64,000 bases of DNA from Cladorhizidae sp. MBARI D1340-BT2. Its lineage: Eukaryota; Porifera; Demospongiae; Poecilosclerida; Cladorhizidae. Positions within the stretch are counted from its first letter, which is position 1, and every line of letters begins with the position of its first letter. Shown piece after piece: positions 1 through 11,614 of this stretch. The position numbers and the translations under genes were made by a program. The notes under the pieces are model-generated. The model saw only the letters and a program-made list of their open reading frames with translations, did not search any database and had not been told where the DNA came from. The stretch covers positions 38,773,929-38,837,928 of the forward strand of contig JAQNBH010000017.1 in assembly GCA_028752905.1 (NCBI GenBank). The letters run 5' to 3'.

Positions 1-915
1 CCATCTGGGCTGTGCAGGCATGCACAAGTTGGTCATCCATAAGAGCACACACGAACATACAATAATAGGCTGGAAATAACAAGATACTTGGCAAGGTTTG
101 GCTAACTATGTATGCAATGCCTCGTTCATCACTGGCTTCAGAAACCTCGCGAGTTTATTTAGACCGCTGTTAATTACCAGCTGCCCTTCCCCTTCTGCCG
201 GCCTTCGTTGCTACTTAAAGAAACAACACCACACCATAAAGAGGCACTATTTCCAACTGTTCTGTGAGAAGTCCTGTTGGCAAGATTCAGGAGAACTGCA
301 CCAACCAAACAGCAGATGTTTTGATAGAGGATCAGCTGCAGGCTCCTTGGCACTTGGTAACAGTTGCCCAGTAGTGAGAACTCCACAAACTGAACAGCAA
401 AGCTGAGAGCGGGACATTTGTTCTGCTTATGACAAAGCATGTGCACTAGCTTAATTGCAAAATTGACAATCTCACTGGCTGGTCCTTGCTGACCTCCCTC
501 TGCCCCCCCCCCCCTCCCCACCCGGGGGATCATTGACATGCATGTGGTGCTAATGGTTTTGTGACCTATTATACGCAGGGGGGGGGGGGAACAAGGAGAA
601 ATATGACACATCTTGAAGATAGAACTTCACGATTTCTTTAATATTTTCTTCGTTTATTTGTGGGAGCTGCTGATTCGCTGTCTTAGCGAAGGATTCGAGG
701 CATGCTTGGAGTCTTGTTGGAGTTGATAGCTGCTGGAACCATTTAGGCTGGGAAGCAGCTGCTGATGAGAGTTTTAGATGAGATAAAAGTTTTAGTGGGT
801 TGGTTGTTGTTGTTGTTTTTTTTTGGGGGGGGGGGGGGGGGGGAGGTTGCCATCCACCTTTTTGAAATTTAAAATAGGTGTCAAAGCAATACAGGGAGTA
901 CTAGCGCACCCCCGC

Positions 916-950
<35 letters not shown>

Positions 951-1119
951 ATAAACCTGTACAGTAAAAGCTGCTGCCACTGATTGTGGCTTGGTCCTAG
1001 TCACAGAGGAAAGCTCGTTATTACAATGATTCTTGCCATATTAAAATAGCACGATATTGCAGTGTGAAGGTCATTAAGAAAAATCTGAGCAGAAAAAGTG
1101 TTTTTTTTTTTTTTTTACT
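1..1119. other. Non-coding stretch with homopolymer runs
   Basis: I see no convincing exon here. The stretch contains several G or C runs, the longest being about 19 G near 825-843 and 33 C at 918-950, and a T run near 1,099-1,116. The short open frames are low-complexity and have no recognisable domain. A dispersed repeat lies at 286-356 and is listed separately. Confidence 0.6.
286..356 (+). repeat. Dispersed repeat, copy 1 of 2 in window
   Basis: About 70 bp here match 21,618-21,688 on the same strand at roughly four bases in five. Both start near TTCA(C/G)AGG and share the block GGATCAGCT. The words CTTGGTAACAGTT also occur beside both copies, but on opposite sides. The family is not recognised; it may be part of an older transposon. 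Confidence 0.5.
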
Positions 1120-1245
1120 AGCCAGAGCAATGGCTAGGACCAGGGCAGTGGCTAGGGTTGACTGGGGCAGTGGCTAGGGTTAGGGTTAGGACTGGGGCAA
1201 TGGCTATGGTTAGGGACAGGGCAATGGCTAGGGACAGGGCAGTGG
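1120..1245 (+). repeat. Short degenerate minisatellite (GGCAGTGGCTAGGG type)
   Basis: About six imperfect copies of a roughly 20-25-bp unit containing GGGCARTGGCTAGGG. A few internal TTAGGG words occur at 1,176-1,190, but they are part of this unit and do not form a telomere tract. Confidence 0.65.
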
Positions 1246-1301
1246 CTAGCAGGGTTTCATTTAGGGGGGCGCGGCTGCCCCCCTAAATGAAACCCTGCTA
1301 G
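1246..1301. repeat. Perfect palindrome made of two hAT-like ends
   Basis: Arms 1,246-1,270 and 1,277-1,301 are perfect 25-base reverse complements around a 6-base loop. Inside the outer CTAG, each arm starts CAGGG and runs into ATTTAGGGGGGC. The left end of the hAT element at 41,363 shows the same layout (CAGGG, then ATTTAGGGGGG). I infer a minimal element or a head-to-head joint of two transposon ends. It sits exactly at the junction of two different minisatellites. Confidence 0.6.
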
Positions 1302-2372
1302 AGGTTTCCATGGATACAGGGGTCTTCATCCTGGCGAGGTTTCCATGGATGCATGGGTCTTCATCCTGGTGAGGTTTCCATGGATGCGGGGTTTTTCATC
1401 CTGGCGAGGATGCGGGGGCTCTTCATCCTGGCGAGGTTTCCATGGATACAGGGGTCTTCATCCTGGCGAGGTTTCCATGGATACAGGGTGTTCATCCTGG
1501 TGAGGTTTCCATGGATATAGGGGTTTTCATCCTTGGTGAGGTTTCCATGGATACAGGGGTCTTCATCCTGGTGAGGTTTCCATGGATGCAGGGGTGTTCA
1601 TCATGGTTTCCATGGATACAGGGTCTTCATCCTGGCATGGTTTCCATGGATACAGGGGTCTTCATCCTGGCGTGGTTTCCATGGATGCAGGGGTCTTCTT
1701 CATCTTGGCAAGGTTTCCATGGATACAGGGGTCTTCATCCTGGCGAGGTTTCCATGGATACAGGGTGTTCATCCTGGCGAGGTTTCCATGGATATAGGGG
1801 TTTTCATCCTTGGTGAGGTTTCCATGGATACAGCGGTCTTCATCCTGGTGAGGTTTCCATGGATGCAGGGGTGTTCATCATGGTTTCCATGGATACAGGG
1901 TCTTCATCCTGGCATGGTTTCCATGGATACAGGGGTCTTCATCCTGGCGTGGTTTCCATGGATGCAGGGGTCTTCTTCATCTTGGCAAGGTTTCCATGGA
2001 TACAGGGGTCTTCATCCTGGCGAGGTTTCCATGGATACAGGGTGTTCATCCTGGCGAGGTTTCCATGGATATAGGGGTTTTCATCCTTGGTGAGGTTTCC
2101 ATGGATACAGGGTGTTCATCCTGGCGAGGTTTCCATGGATATAGGGGTTTTCATCCTTGGTGAGGTTTCCATTGGATACAGGGGTCTTCATCCTGGTGAG
2201 GTTTCCATGGATGCAGGGGTGTTCATCATGGTTTCCATGGATACAGGGTCTTCATCCTGGTGAGGTTTCCATGGATGCAGGGGTGTTCATCCTGGCATGG
2301 TTTCCATGGATACAGGGTCTCCATCCTGGTGAGGTTTCCACAGATACAGGGGTCTTCATCCTGGTGATGGTG
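1302..2372 (+). repeat. 35-bp minisatellite with 277-bp higher-order period
   Basis: About 30 copies of a roughly 35-bp unit built around GGTTTCCATGGATACAGGGG and TCTTCATCCTGGCGA. Variants of the unit recur in the same order 277 bp apart (1,442-1,816 against 1,719-2,093), so blocks of about eight units were duplicated. The open frames across it are by-products of the repeat. It lies downstream of the last visible acetyl-CoA carboxylase exon. Confidence 0.9.
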
Positions 2373-2594
2373 ATGAAGACTGAAGCACTCCATTTTATTA
2401 GTGTACTGGTTGAAATGTTGGCCCTAAAACTGAAAGCCGATTGAAAGATAATCTTCGGCACTCTTAAGTTAGTTCTAACTGCACAAGAGACTTGAGGAGT
2501 GAATTCCAATATTTTCACACAATTAAGGTCTAGATCCCCTACACAAATCTGGACCCCCATAAAGTTCTCGAACTCTAGGGAGTTCAGGATCCAC

Positions 2595-4440
2595 ATACTT
2601 CTGGATTCCTACCAGTTCTGGATCCCAAGATGGTTCTAGCCTCTGTACCCTATTATATACAGCTGTCAATACCTTCAAAGTTCTGGAACCTTGTGCAGTT
2701 ATGAGTCCATATAAATCTAATCAGTTCTCAAACTCTATTCATTCCGCCCTCCAACAAATTCGTGGATGTCTAAACAGTTCCGGAACCCTAGTTTTGGACC
2801 TCTGCACCGTGTAAGTTCTGAATCTCTTAAAAAGTTCTGGACCACAATAAAGTTCTTGGACCACTATACAGTTCTGGAAACACTATATAGTTCTGGGACC
2901 ACTTATACAGTACTGGGACCATTATATAGTTCTAGGAATACCACTATACAGTTCTTGGACCACTATACAGTTCTGGAAACACTATATAGTTCTTGGACCA
3001 CTTATACAGTACTGAAACACTATACAATTCTACAGTTCTGGAACCACTATACAGTTCTGGCACCACTATATAGTTCTGGAACCACTATACAGTTCTGGCA
3101 CCACTATATAGTTCTGGAACCACTATACAGTTCTGGAACCACTATACAGTTCTGGTACCACTATACAGTTCTGGAACCACTATACAGTTCTGGAACCACT
3201 ATACAGTTCTGGAACCACTATACAGTTCTGGGACCACTATACAGTTTTGACCACTATACAGTTCTGGAACCACTATACAGTTCTGGAACCACTATACAGT
3301 TCTAGAACCACTATACAGTTCTGGAACCACTATACAGTTCTGGAACCACTATACAGTTCTGGAACCACTATACAGTTCTGGGACCACTATACAGTTTTGA
3401 CCACTATACAGTTCTGGAACCACTATACAGTTCTGGAACCACTATACAGTTCTGGAACCACTATACAATTCTAGACAACAATACAGTTCTAGAGTACTAT
3501 ACAGTTCTGGAACCACTATACAGTTCTGGAACCACTATACAGTTCTGGGACCACTATACAGTTCTGGTACCACTATACAGTTCTAGAACCACTATACAAT
3601 TCTAGACAACAATACAGTTCTAGAGTACTATACAGTTCTGGAACCACTATACAGTTCTGGAACCACTATACAGTTCTGGAACCACTATACAGTTCTGGAA
3701 CCACTATACAGTTCTGGAACCACTATACAGTTCTGGAACCACTATACAGTTCTGGGACCACTATACAGTTTTGACCACTATACAGTTCTGGAACCACTAT
3801 ACAGTTCTGGAACCACTATACAGTTCTAGAACCACTATACAGTTCTGGAACCACTATACAGTTCTGGAACCACTATACAGTTCTGGGACCACTATACAGT
3901 TTTGACCACTATACAGTTCTGGAACCACTATACAGTTCTGGTACCACTATACAGTTCTAGAACCACTATACAGTTCTGGAACCACTATACAGTTCTGGAA
4001 CCACTATACAATTCTAGACAACAATACAGTTCTGGAACCACTATACAATTCTAGACAACAATACAGTTCTAGAGTACTATACAGTTCTGGAACCACTATA
4101 CAGTTCTGGGACCACTATACAGTTTTGACCACTATACAGTTCTGGAACCACTATACAGTTCTGGAAACACTATACAGTTCTGTGGCCACTACAAAGCTCT
4201 GGGTGCATATTATCTAGTTATTGGTAACTAGGATCTTCTGTATGATTCTCTGAACCTCTATAAAATTCTGGATCTCTCTCTATACACTTCTGAGACATCG
4301 TTATAGTCTGGGCCCCTGTCCAGTTCCAAACCTACACAGTTTTGGGACCTCTGTATAGTAGTCCGGGTCCCTGTACAGGTCTGTACCTTTACAGTTCTGA
4401 GGTCTGGACCCTGTAAAACATTCTGGACCCCCATCTTCGA
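2595..4440 (+). repeat. 19-bp minisatellite (CCACTATACAGTTCTGGAA)
   Basis: The homogeneous core lies at about 2,840-4,195, with roughly 70 units. On both sides the units decay gradually into CTGTAYAGTTCTGGACC-like sequence (2,595-2,840 and 4,195-4,440), as expected if recent expansion occurred in the middle of an old array. Nineteen is not a multiple of three, so three units make a 19-codon peptide period; that explains the 179-codon open frame. The 220 bp before it show nothing recognisable. Confidence 0.9.
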
Positions 4441-4466
4441 AACCTTAATCCCAATGGCGCACGTAC

Positions 4467-4586
4467 CTGCACGGGAATCCTCCTGGCGATGTCCAGGATG
4501 AGGGTGACGTTGGCATAGTTGTGGTTATTAGAGCCTCCGGGGACCAGGATGAAGTTGTCCGCAAGCTTGATGTACTCCGCATTAGC
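4467..4586 (-). CDS. ACC: Acetyl-CoA carboxylase exon (biotin carboxylase domain, second visible)
   Basis: This is an internal exon of exactly 40 codons, phase 0 at both ends. It has an acceptor CTCAG just above 4,586 and a donor GTACGT at 4,466-4,461. The peptide starts [12 protein letters not shown], continues with [12 protein letters not shown] and ends DIARRIPVQ. This is the N-terminal part of the biotin carboxylase domain of eukaryotic acetyl-CoA carboxylase, the enzyme that makes malonyl-CoA for fatty-acid synthesis. It follows without a gap, in sequence and phase, the exon at 6,646-6,831. The next expected exon (AVWAGWGHASEN in animals) is not visible down to position 1, so the following intron exceeds 4.4 kb or the gene is broken. 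Exon identity is nearly certain; intactness of the gene is unknown. Confidence 0.93.
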
Positions 4587-5157
4587 CTGAGGGCACAACA
4601 TGCATGGGTGCACATGAAATCATAACTTCCTGTGATGTCAATATAAATGAATATATAAACTTTCATCTTCAAGATCTTGTGCCAACTTTCTTCCCTGCAC
4701 AAAACCTGTGTATAGTAATTAGTATGTCCTTTCGTAATTTACTACCACCAGAAGACTCCAAAACTGACTAACCAGTTTCTTAATTAGCATCAGCAACAAC
4801 AACAACACCAAAACAAGTAATTTTTTTAGAAACAATCAGCGGACGGACTGTTGTGGTCATCGGTCATAACTTGTATTTCCAATGCTAAATCGTTCAGAAT
4901 GCAAACACAATGTACTGAATTTGTATAGGAATCAGCTGCCTTGAGGTAGGCAAACAAAAGCTATGCAGCGCTATGCCATGTTCTCAGTAAGTATTAACCA
5001 CCGGGATAGCCCCCTCTCTCAAGAGTGAAGGGATTCTGAGGTGTTCCAGGTGAGCCTACAGGTATCCATGCAGCTTTCCTCAGCACAAGAGCTTCTAGAG
5101 CCAGTAGTCAAGGCCTGCAAGACACAGTCCACAATGGCAGGTACGACTGTAAGACAC
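4587..5157. other. Intron sequence of acetyl-CoA carboxylase
   Basis: No exon is seen. A (CAA)n run lies at about 4,793-4,812. The sequence near 5,041-5,150 is open in one plus-strand frame but antisense to the host gene and without recognisable similarity. Confidence 0.5.
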
Positions 5158-5535
5158 CCCCCTTCTTCCATCCTGCTCACTCATTCCGTCAAGACAACCC
5201 CTCCTCCATCTTGCTCGCTCATTCCGTCAAGACAACTCCCCCTCCATCTTGCTCACTCATTCTGTCCCCTCCTCCATCCTGCTCACTCATTCCATCAAGA
5301 CAACCCCCCTCCTCCATCTTGCTCACTCATTCTGTCAAAACAACCCCTCCTCCATCTTGCTAACTCATTCCATCAAGATAACCTCTCCTCCATCTTGCTA
5401 ACTCATTCCGTCAAGACAACACCCCCCCCTCCATCTTGCTCACTCATTCTGTCAAGACAACACCCCCCCCTCCATCTTGCTCACTAATTTCGTCAAGACA
5501 ACCCCCCTCCATCTTGCACACTCATTCAGTCAAAC
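5158..5535 (+). repeat. 38-bp pyrimidine-rich minisatellite in ACC intron
   Basis: About ten imperfect copies of a unit reading CTCACTCATTCCGTCAAGAC followed by AACCCCTCCTCCATCTTG. The number of C bases varies between copies. A short CAA tract follows at about 5,591-5,613. Confidence 0.85.
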
Positions 5536-5721
5536 CAGAAGTAAAGTTTCCTGACAATTTATACCAATACAGCAGTCTACTGGGCACGTGCAACAACAAC
5601 AACAACAACAACAAACAAGGTGTTTGGCGTATATTGATAAATTCTTATAATTATTTTTGCAAATGATGTTTGAGTTGAGTCGTTGATACTTGCAGCCACT
5701 CACAATAATATGCCACAACGC

Positions 5722-6303
5722 ACTTACATGCACTTACATGCACTTCATGCTTAGAACCAATGCACCACTTACATGCACTTACAGGCACTTACATGCACTT
5801 CACGCTTAGAACCAATGCACCACTTACATGCACTTACTTGTACTTACAGGCACTTACCTGCACTTACATGCACTTACATACACTTACTCGCACTTACTTG
5901 CACTTACATGCACTTCATGCTTGGAACCAATGCACCACTTACATGCACTTACTTGCACTTACATGCACTTCATGCTTAGAACCAATGCACCACTTACATG
6001 CACTTACAGGCACTTCACGTTTAGAACCAATGCACCACTTACATGCACTTACAGGCACTTCACGTTTAGAACCAATGCACCACCACTTACATGCACTTAG
6101 AGGCACTTCACGCTTAGAACCAATGCACCACTTACAGGCACTTCACGCTTAGAAACAATGCACCGCTTACATGCACTTACTTGCACTTACATGCACTTAC
6201 AGGCACTTACATGCACTTCACGCTTAGAACCAATGCACCACTTACATGCACTTACAGGCACTTACTTGCACTTACAGGCACTTACTTGCACTTACATGCA
6301 GCT
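5722..6303 (+). repeat. 10-bp minisatellite (CACTTACATG) with longer period
   Basis: Units CACTTACATG, CACTTACAGG and CACTTACTTG alternate and are broken at intervals by a block containing CTTAGAACCAATGCAC, giving a second, longer period. It lies within the intron between the two certain acetyl-CoA carboxylase exons. Sequence from 6,304 to 6,645 shows nothing recognisable. Confidence 0.88.
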
Positions 6304-6645
6304 AAACAAACCTACACAATGGAATCACTCCAGAGATGCTGGGCACCATCCTGGGTCACCCGTGGAGGTCCAAAGTTCATAGTTGCTGCCCACCTAATCC
6401 TAGCCAGTGCTAGGTTGGCATGAACTAAGATCCATAGACGATCCTGGCTGTCCAATTGTCCATGGTATAATGGACAAACAGAATTACAACCAAAAAATCT
6501 GTACGGATACCAGTCTACACGACTTCCCTCTATTCTGTGAGCTCAACAAGAATCAAAACTAATAAAATTAAATAATGAATGAAATACATAGTGATAAATA
6601 TAAATCAAAAGAAAATTTTTAACTGATTTAAAACGGATATCCGAC

Positions 6646-6831
6646 CTTCAGATCCTCCGGAGTGACCATGACGTGAAAGACGATAACCCTCTCGTTGCCA
6701 AACATCTCATACGCCCAGCGTCTTATGGATCGGATGAACTTGACTGCTCCTATTCCATTATTGGCCACCAGGATCTTCTCTATGACCCGCTTGCCTCCGA
6801 AACGACGGACAAACTCTGCCGGAGTTGCCAC
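6646..6831 (-). CDS. ACC: Acetyl-CoA carboxylase exon (start of biotin carboxylase domain)
   Basis: This exon has exactly 62 codons and is phase 0 at both ends. On the minus strand it follows a pyrimidine-rich tract ending TTTCTGCAG and ends CTGAAG before a GTCGGA donor, a less usual donor. The peptide starts [13 protein letters not shown], contains [12 protein letters not shown] and IRRWAYEMF, and ends VMVTPEDLK. These are hallmark segments of animal acetyl-CoA carboxylase at the start of biotin carboxylase, which carboxylates biotin using ATP and bicarbonate. Most homologues I know have NNGIAAVK; here the first alanine is glycine. The next exon in the protein is 4,467-4,586, so the intron is about 2.06 kb and nearly half of it is minisatellite. 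Confidence 0.95.
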
Positions 6832-7464
6832 CTGCAGAAAGAGTGGGCGTGACAGTGTCTGCATGTGCTTAACACCAACATCAAAGCATGCAGTAGCAAG
6901 TTCTAGATTGGGTAGACGCATTTAAAAATGGTGAACCAAAAACTTCGACCAATAAAACCTAGCAGTTCTTGGCTACAAAAGCCTTAACCACAATATGAGG
7001 AAATGGTTTTCAGACATGTCAGAGTAGAATGAATTGAATGCGTCGCGGTGCATCCCAATGCTAGTCCAGTACGTGCATGAATAGCCTTAGGGGAGTGAAG
7101 AGACTCACCAGAAAACCATCAAATTCTTTCTGCCACCATCTTCCCCCCCCCCCCCCCCCCCCCTCACATAAGTCATCTCAAGGACGAATGTGTCTCATCT
7201 GTTTCGTGCTTCTGAAAACCTAGTAAATGGGTAGGGGTCATCAAGAAACCCTGGTAAATGGGTAAGGGTCATGGACTCTCTCTTAGCTCTAATGTGAAGT
7301 CGCAGCTCAAGCATGCTACACAGTTCAGCAGCTGTATTTTCACAGCAAAGAAAGTGAACAGCTTTACTGAGTAGCTCACACTTCCATGAGAAATGAATGG
7401 AAGTATAGGCAGGCAGCCCACTTGAGTATAATTATGCAATCATGTGCCGCCAATTTCCTAAAAT
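6832..7464. other. Intron or spacer, nothing recognised
   Basis: The stretch is unique-looking sequence with a run of about 20 C bases near 7,144-7,163 and a short direct repeat (GTAAATGGGTARGGGTCAT) around 7,223 and 7,253. No exon is seen. Confidence 0.5.
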
Positions 7465-7841
7465 TATAATTTTCAACCCACATGCTTGACCGTGTACTCA
7501 TGTTTTAGCGCCGATTGATAATGCTCATTGTATAGAGTAGAGCTTTCTCTAGCCACTGATACTAATTTCAACTCTCTAGCACTTGGCAATCTGGAGATAT
7601 TTATGCAGCAAAATCAGGCATTCAGGTTTTGAAGTTCCCTCCACTTTAGCTCCAGTAAGTTGGCTCTAGTTATACCTATGAAAAATATTTTAGTATCAAC
7701 AGAGAGCACACAGAGAGATCAATCTTTTGAGCTATATATCAAGTCCATACCAGGAAGTTTACAGAATCTATGGAGCTATAAAGTGGTAACCACAAGTTAA
7801 AAAAATGGGGGGAAATATATTGGGATAGTCCTCCCCTTTAA
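7465..7841 (+). mobile_element. Diverged half copy of the palindromic TTAA MITE
   Basis: This segment aligns along its length with the right half of the palindromic element at 43,761-44,540 (44,170-44,540). Shared blocks include TGCTTGACC, AGTTATACCTATGAAA, ATTTTAGTATCAA, GAGAGCACACAGAGAGA and TTTTGAGCTATATATCAAG. It ends at AGTCCTCCCCTTTAA, which corresponds to the MITE end GGTCCCCCTTAA. No left half is detectable upstream, so it is a truncated or non-palindromic relative. The copies differ by many substitutions, so this one is older. Confidence 0.85.
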
Positions 7842-8595
7842 AATGTTAAGTCCCCTTAACCCAATCAGTTCCAAGAACATGTCCACAGAATTCAGAAATA
7901 GACGAGAGTTACGATGGCCTATAATTAAAGCAAATTCATTTTTACAGACCTACATATATGTAACCTAATGATTGGGAGGGCTAAATGACTTTTCAGCTCT
8001 TCACAGCGAGGGGTACCAGGGCTAGGGCTGGGGCTGCTAGGGCTGGGGGTGTGGCTAGGGAGGTTGGCGTGGAAAACGTGAACATAATATGCCAACAATA
8101 ACAACACGACCACATTTGTCCCTGCAGAGGATATGGGAGGAAGTTGGTCATGATGAGCTCTAGAGAGTGTACTGCAGGAAGGAACCACTGACCACAAAAC
8201 ATTGTGAGGTGCACTGTCACACCAATTAGCAGCCAGTAACAAGACATTGGTATTGTTCCAGGTGTCCTAAACTTTATTATTGGTCGTGTTATATTGTATA
8301 GCCAATACCAAACTAGGCAGGTTACAACTCCAGGGTGAGTATAATAGTGTTATCAGACTCGCACACGGAAGACTCGACGTACTTCTGCTACACTTCCGAT
8401 CATGTTGAACAGAACAAATCGGTGGAGTAGGAAGACTACCCTCGGGTGAATGCTACCTCCTTGTTTAGTTGGTCGAGATGACGACCAGCCTTCAATATCA
8501 CTATGTCCCCCCCCCCCCAACCCCACCGCACCCCAAACTACCACCGCACCTACTCTCAATATTTTCTCATCTCACATATTGTAATAAATAAATTT
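7842..8595. other. Spacer, nothing recognised
   Basis: A degenerate (GGGGCTAGGGCT)-like tract lies near 8,020-8,062, and a C run near 8,507-8,518. No coding exon or RNA gene is recognised. Confidence 0.5.
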
Positions 8596-9602
<1,007 letters not shown>

Positions 9603-10258
9603 GTCAAACTGTAAATCTCTGCCCGACTCCCAACAATTTCTTGATTCTAAAAAAACAACTACATTGGGATTGCCTTGTCCACAGAGTGGCTCTCGGAGGA
9701 GGGAGGAAGGAAATCAGCTTTGTCAGCAAACTGTACATTGTCGCCATATGGCATAACTTGTGAGCCATTGTTGACAACACGAAATACGCATGCACAGGTA
9801 AAATGGCCGATGATGCCAAGTCCCGTTTCTGGCGATGGTGGCTTTTAGCAATGTGTATACCACCAAAATTGGTCCTTGACCCATGCCTAACACGTCCATA
9901 AAATTTCGTGGAAAAAAATCCACAGGTAAATTTTTGTGTAATCCTGCTGACAGACAAATAGGGTGAAAACATCACCTTCTTAGGTGGGGTAATGATAATT
10001 ATGACTGTCGAGTCCCGATTAATGCATGGGCTTTCAAATCTTTGTTTGTGTTTAATTGCCCAATTGATAGAATAATCAGTCATTTGTACGTGGTCAAAGG
10101 ACTCACAAAGAAGTTCCATTGTGTAAGTAATTAAGTGTTCTTGAATACTCAAATTTGGTTCTTCTTAGGCAGTATCACTTGACAACACACATGTAGTGTA
10201 GTCATAGGCAAGCTAGGAACCTACTTCAGCAAAGCTGTCTTCTGCCACATTAAAAGGC
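9603..10258. other. Spacer with an unrecognised open frame
   Basis: A minus-strand open frame of 182 codons (9,604-10,152) spans most of the stretch. Its composition is not protein-like and it has no domain that I recognise. The plus strand also contains peptide-like pieces (around 9,803-9,870), so this may be an old transposon fragment. I do not call a gene. Confidence 0.4.
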
Positions 10259-10515
10259 GACCAGACAGACAAGAACCAACACACAACCAGGACACTGACT
10301 GACGACCATACACCAGGTAAGCTTCAAGCTTCCCACTGGCCCCATAAGATGACCAGATAGACAAGAACCAACACACAACCAGGACACTGACTGACGACCA
10401 TACACCAGGTAAGCTTCAAGCTTCCCACTGGCCCCATAAGATGACCAGATAGACAAGAACCAACACACAACCAGGACACTGACTGACGACCATATACCAG
10501 GTAGGCTTCAAGGGA
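10259..10515 (+). repeat. 92-bp tandem repeat, 2.8 copies
   Basis: Units start at 10,259, 10,351 and 10,443 with GACCAGAYAGACAAGAACC and are nearly identical; the third is truncated after CCAGGTAGGCTTCAAG. No function is apparent. Confidence 0.92.
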
Positions 10516-10728
10516 CTGGACTTTCATGGATAAGCTTCTGAATAAAGCTATCATCAAACTCATTGATACTATTAGTACTGTTCACTTATGGATCAATTTT
10601 CGTGCAAAAAAAATCACAAAAATCAATTTCCTCAAAATATACCTGCTAGACAGTGAGTTAGCTTGAAATCATGAGTTCACCACAGGGTTACACTAACGTC
10701 TCAGTACAGAGTTGGTTCACAGACAACA

Positions 10729-10801
10729 TGAAGGCTAGAGCATCTAGTTGAAACGTCGAGAGAGTAACAATTCAAGTTGACTAGTGAGAAGGTCATTGTA
10801 A
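10729..10801 (+). mobile_element. Hairpin element, right half (copy A)
   Basis: Starts TGAAGGCTAGAGCATCTAG, continues GAAACGTCGAGAGAGTAA and ends GAGAAGGTCATTGTAA. This is one arm of the dispersed palindromic element seen complete at 32,234-32,387. The bases before TGAAGG read ACAACA, so the CTGATGA core present in other copies is lost. Confidence 0.8.
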
Positions 10802-11146
10802 GTCTGATGGCAGTTAAAGGCAACTGAAAGGTTCTGTGTCATCTTACCAGATCTCTCCATGACATAGCCAGTGTATGTGTGGAGGACTTCAGAGAGATAC
10901 ATGTATAACTACACTACTCCTGGGAATTGAAGCAGAGAGGTCACTGCATCTTTTAGCAACCACTTTTCCCACCAAGATTGGATAAGTTCTCCGACAGTAT
11001 TTTATAGATCTTTTAGCTCTCTCTCTCCCTCCCTCCCTCCTCCCTCCCTCCCTCTCTCCAGCCCGGCGTCAGACTGTGTAAGTTTTACACCATACAAATT
11101 ATGCATCAGTAGTACTTTGGCTCGTCGTGTAAAAAAAAAGGTCTCT
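10802..11146. other. Spacer with CT-rich tract
   Basis: Contains a CTCC-rich simple repeat at about 11,017-11,060 and an A run near 11,131-11,139. Nothing else recognised. Confidence 0.5.
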
Positions 11147-11253
11147 CAACGTTTTGACTAGATGCTCTAGCCTTCAATATTCCTGATGAAGGCTAGAGCA
11201 TCTAGTCGAAACGTCGCGAGAGTAAAATTCAAGCTGATTATTGAGGTCAGTGT
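11147..11253 (+). mobile_element. Hairpin element (copy B), short left arm, intact hammerhead-like core
   Basis: The left arm 11,147-11,176 (CAACGTTTTGACTAGATGCT onward) pairs with 11,187-11,216 around the loop. The right arm continues through GAGAGTAAAATTCAAG to GAGGTCAGTGTA. The right arm holds CTGATGA at 11,183-11,189, a six-pair stem (11,191-11,196 with 11,202-11,207), GAAA at 11,208-11,211 and GTC at 11,213-11,215. That is the order of conserved blocks of a hammerhead ribozyme, with one bulged A at 11,190 and little support for stem I. Confidence 0.8.
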
Positions 11254-11614
11254 AGATATCATTACAACAAAATCAGCAGTTCTATTTTGTCTTTTCATGC
11301 TGTGATGCCAATAATGATGCCAATAATGAGCATGGAGATTAGTCGGTGTCTGTAGCCATAGAGGACACTGAAGTTGCCTCAAGCCCACTTCATTACCAAA
11401 GTGAACTATTGGAAATATATTTATATCCTTAGCTACCATCAAGGTAGTGACTCAGTGCACACAAGAGCCGAGACAACGCTGCAAAGAAGAGAGCTACTGC
11501 AGCTGTTAGGGCTGCACTGCCTAGAATGACCAGAAACTGGCTCAAGTGGAGTTATAATTGGTATAATTGGAATGAGCAGAGCTTTATGGGTGGACTAGTC
11601 TCTGCATTGTAGGA

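Noticed and set aside
1140..1245. TTAGGG words suggesting a telomere or interstitial telomere tract
   Set aside because: Only two or three TTAGGG units occur, as part of a longer GGCAGTGGCTAGGG minisatellite.
9604..10152. 182-codon minus-strand open frame
   Set aside because: No recognisable domain, composition not protein-like, and competing peptide-like segments on the other strand.
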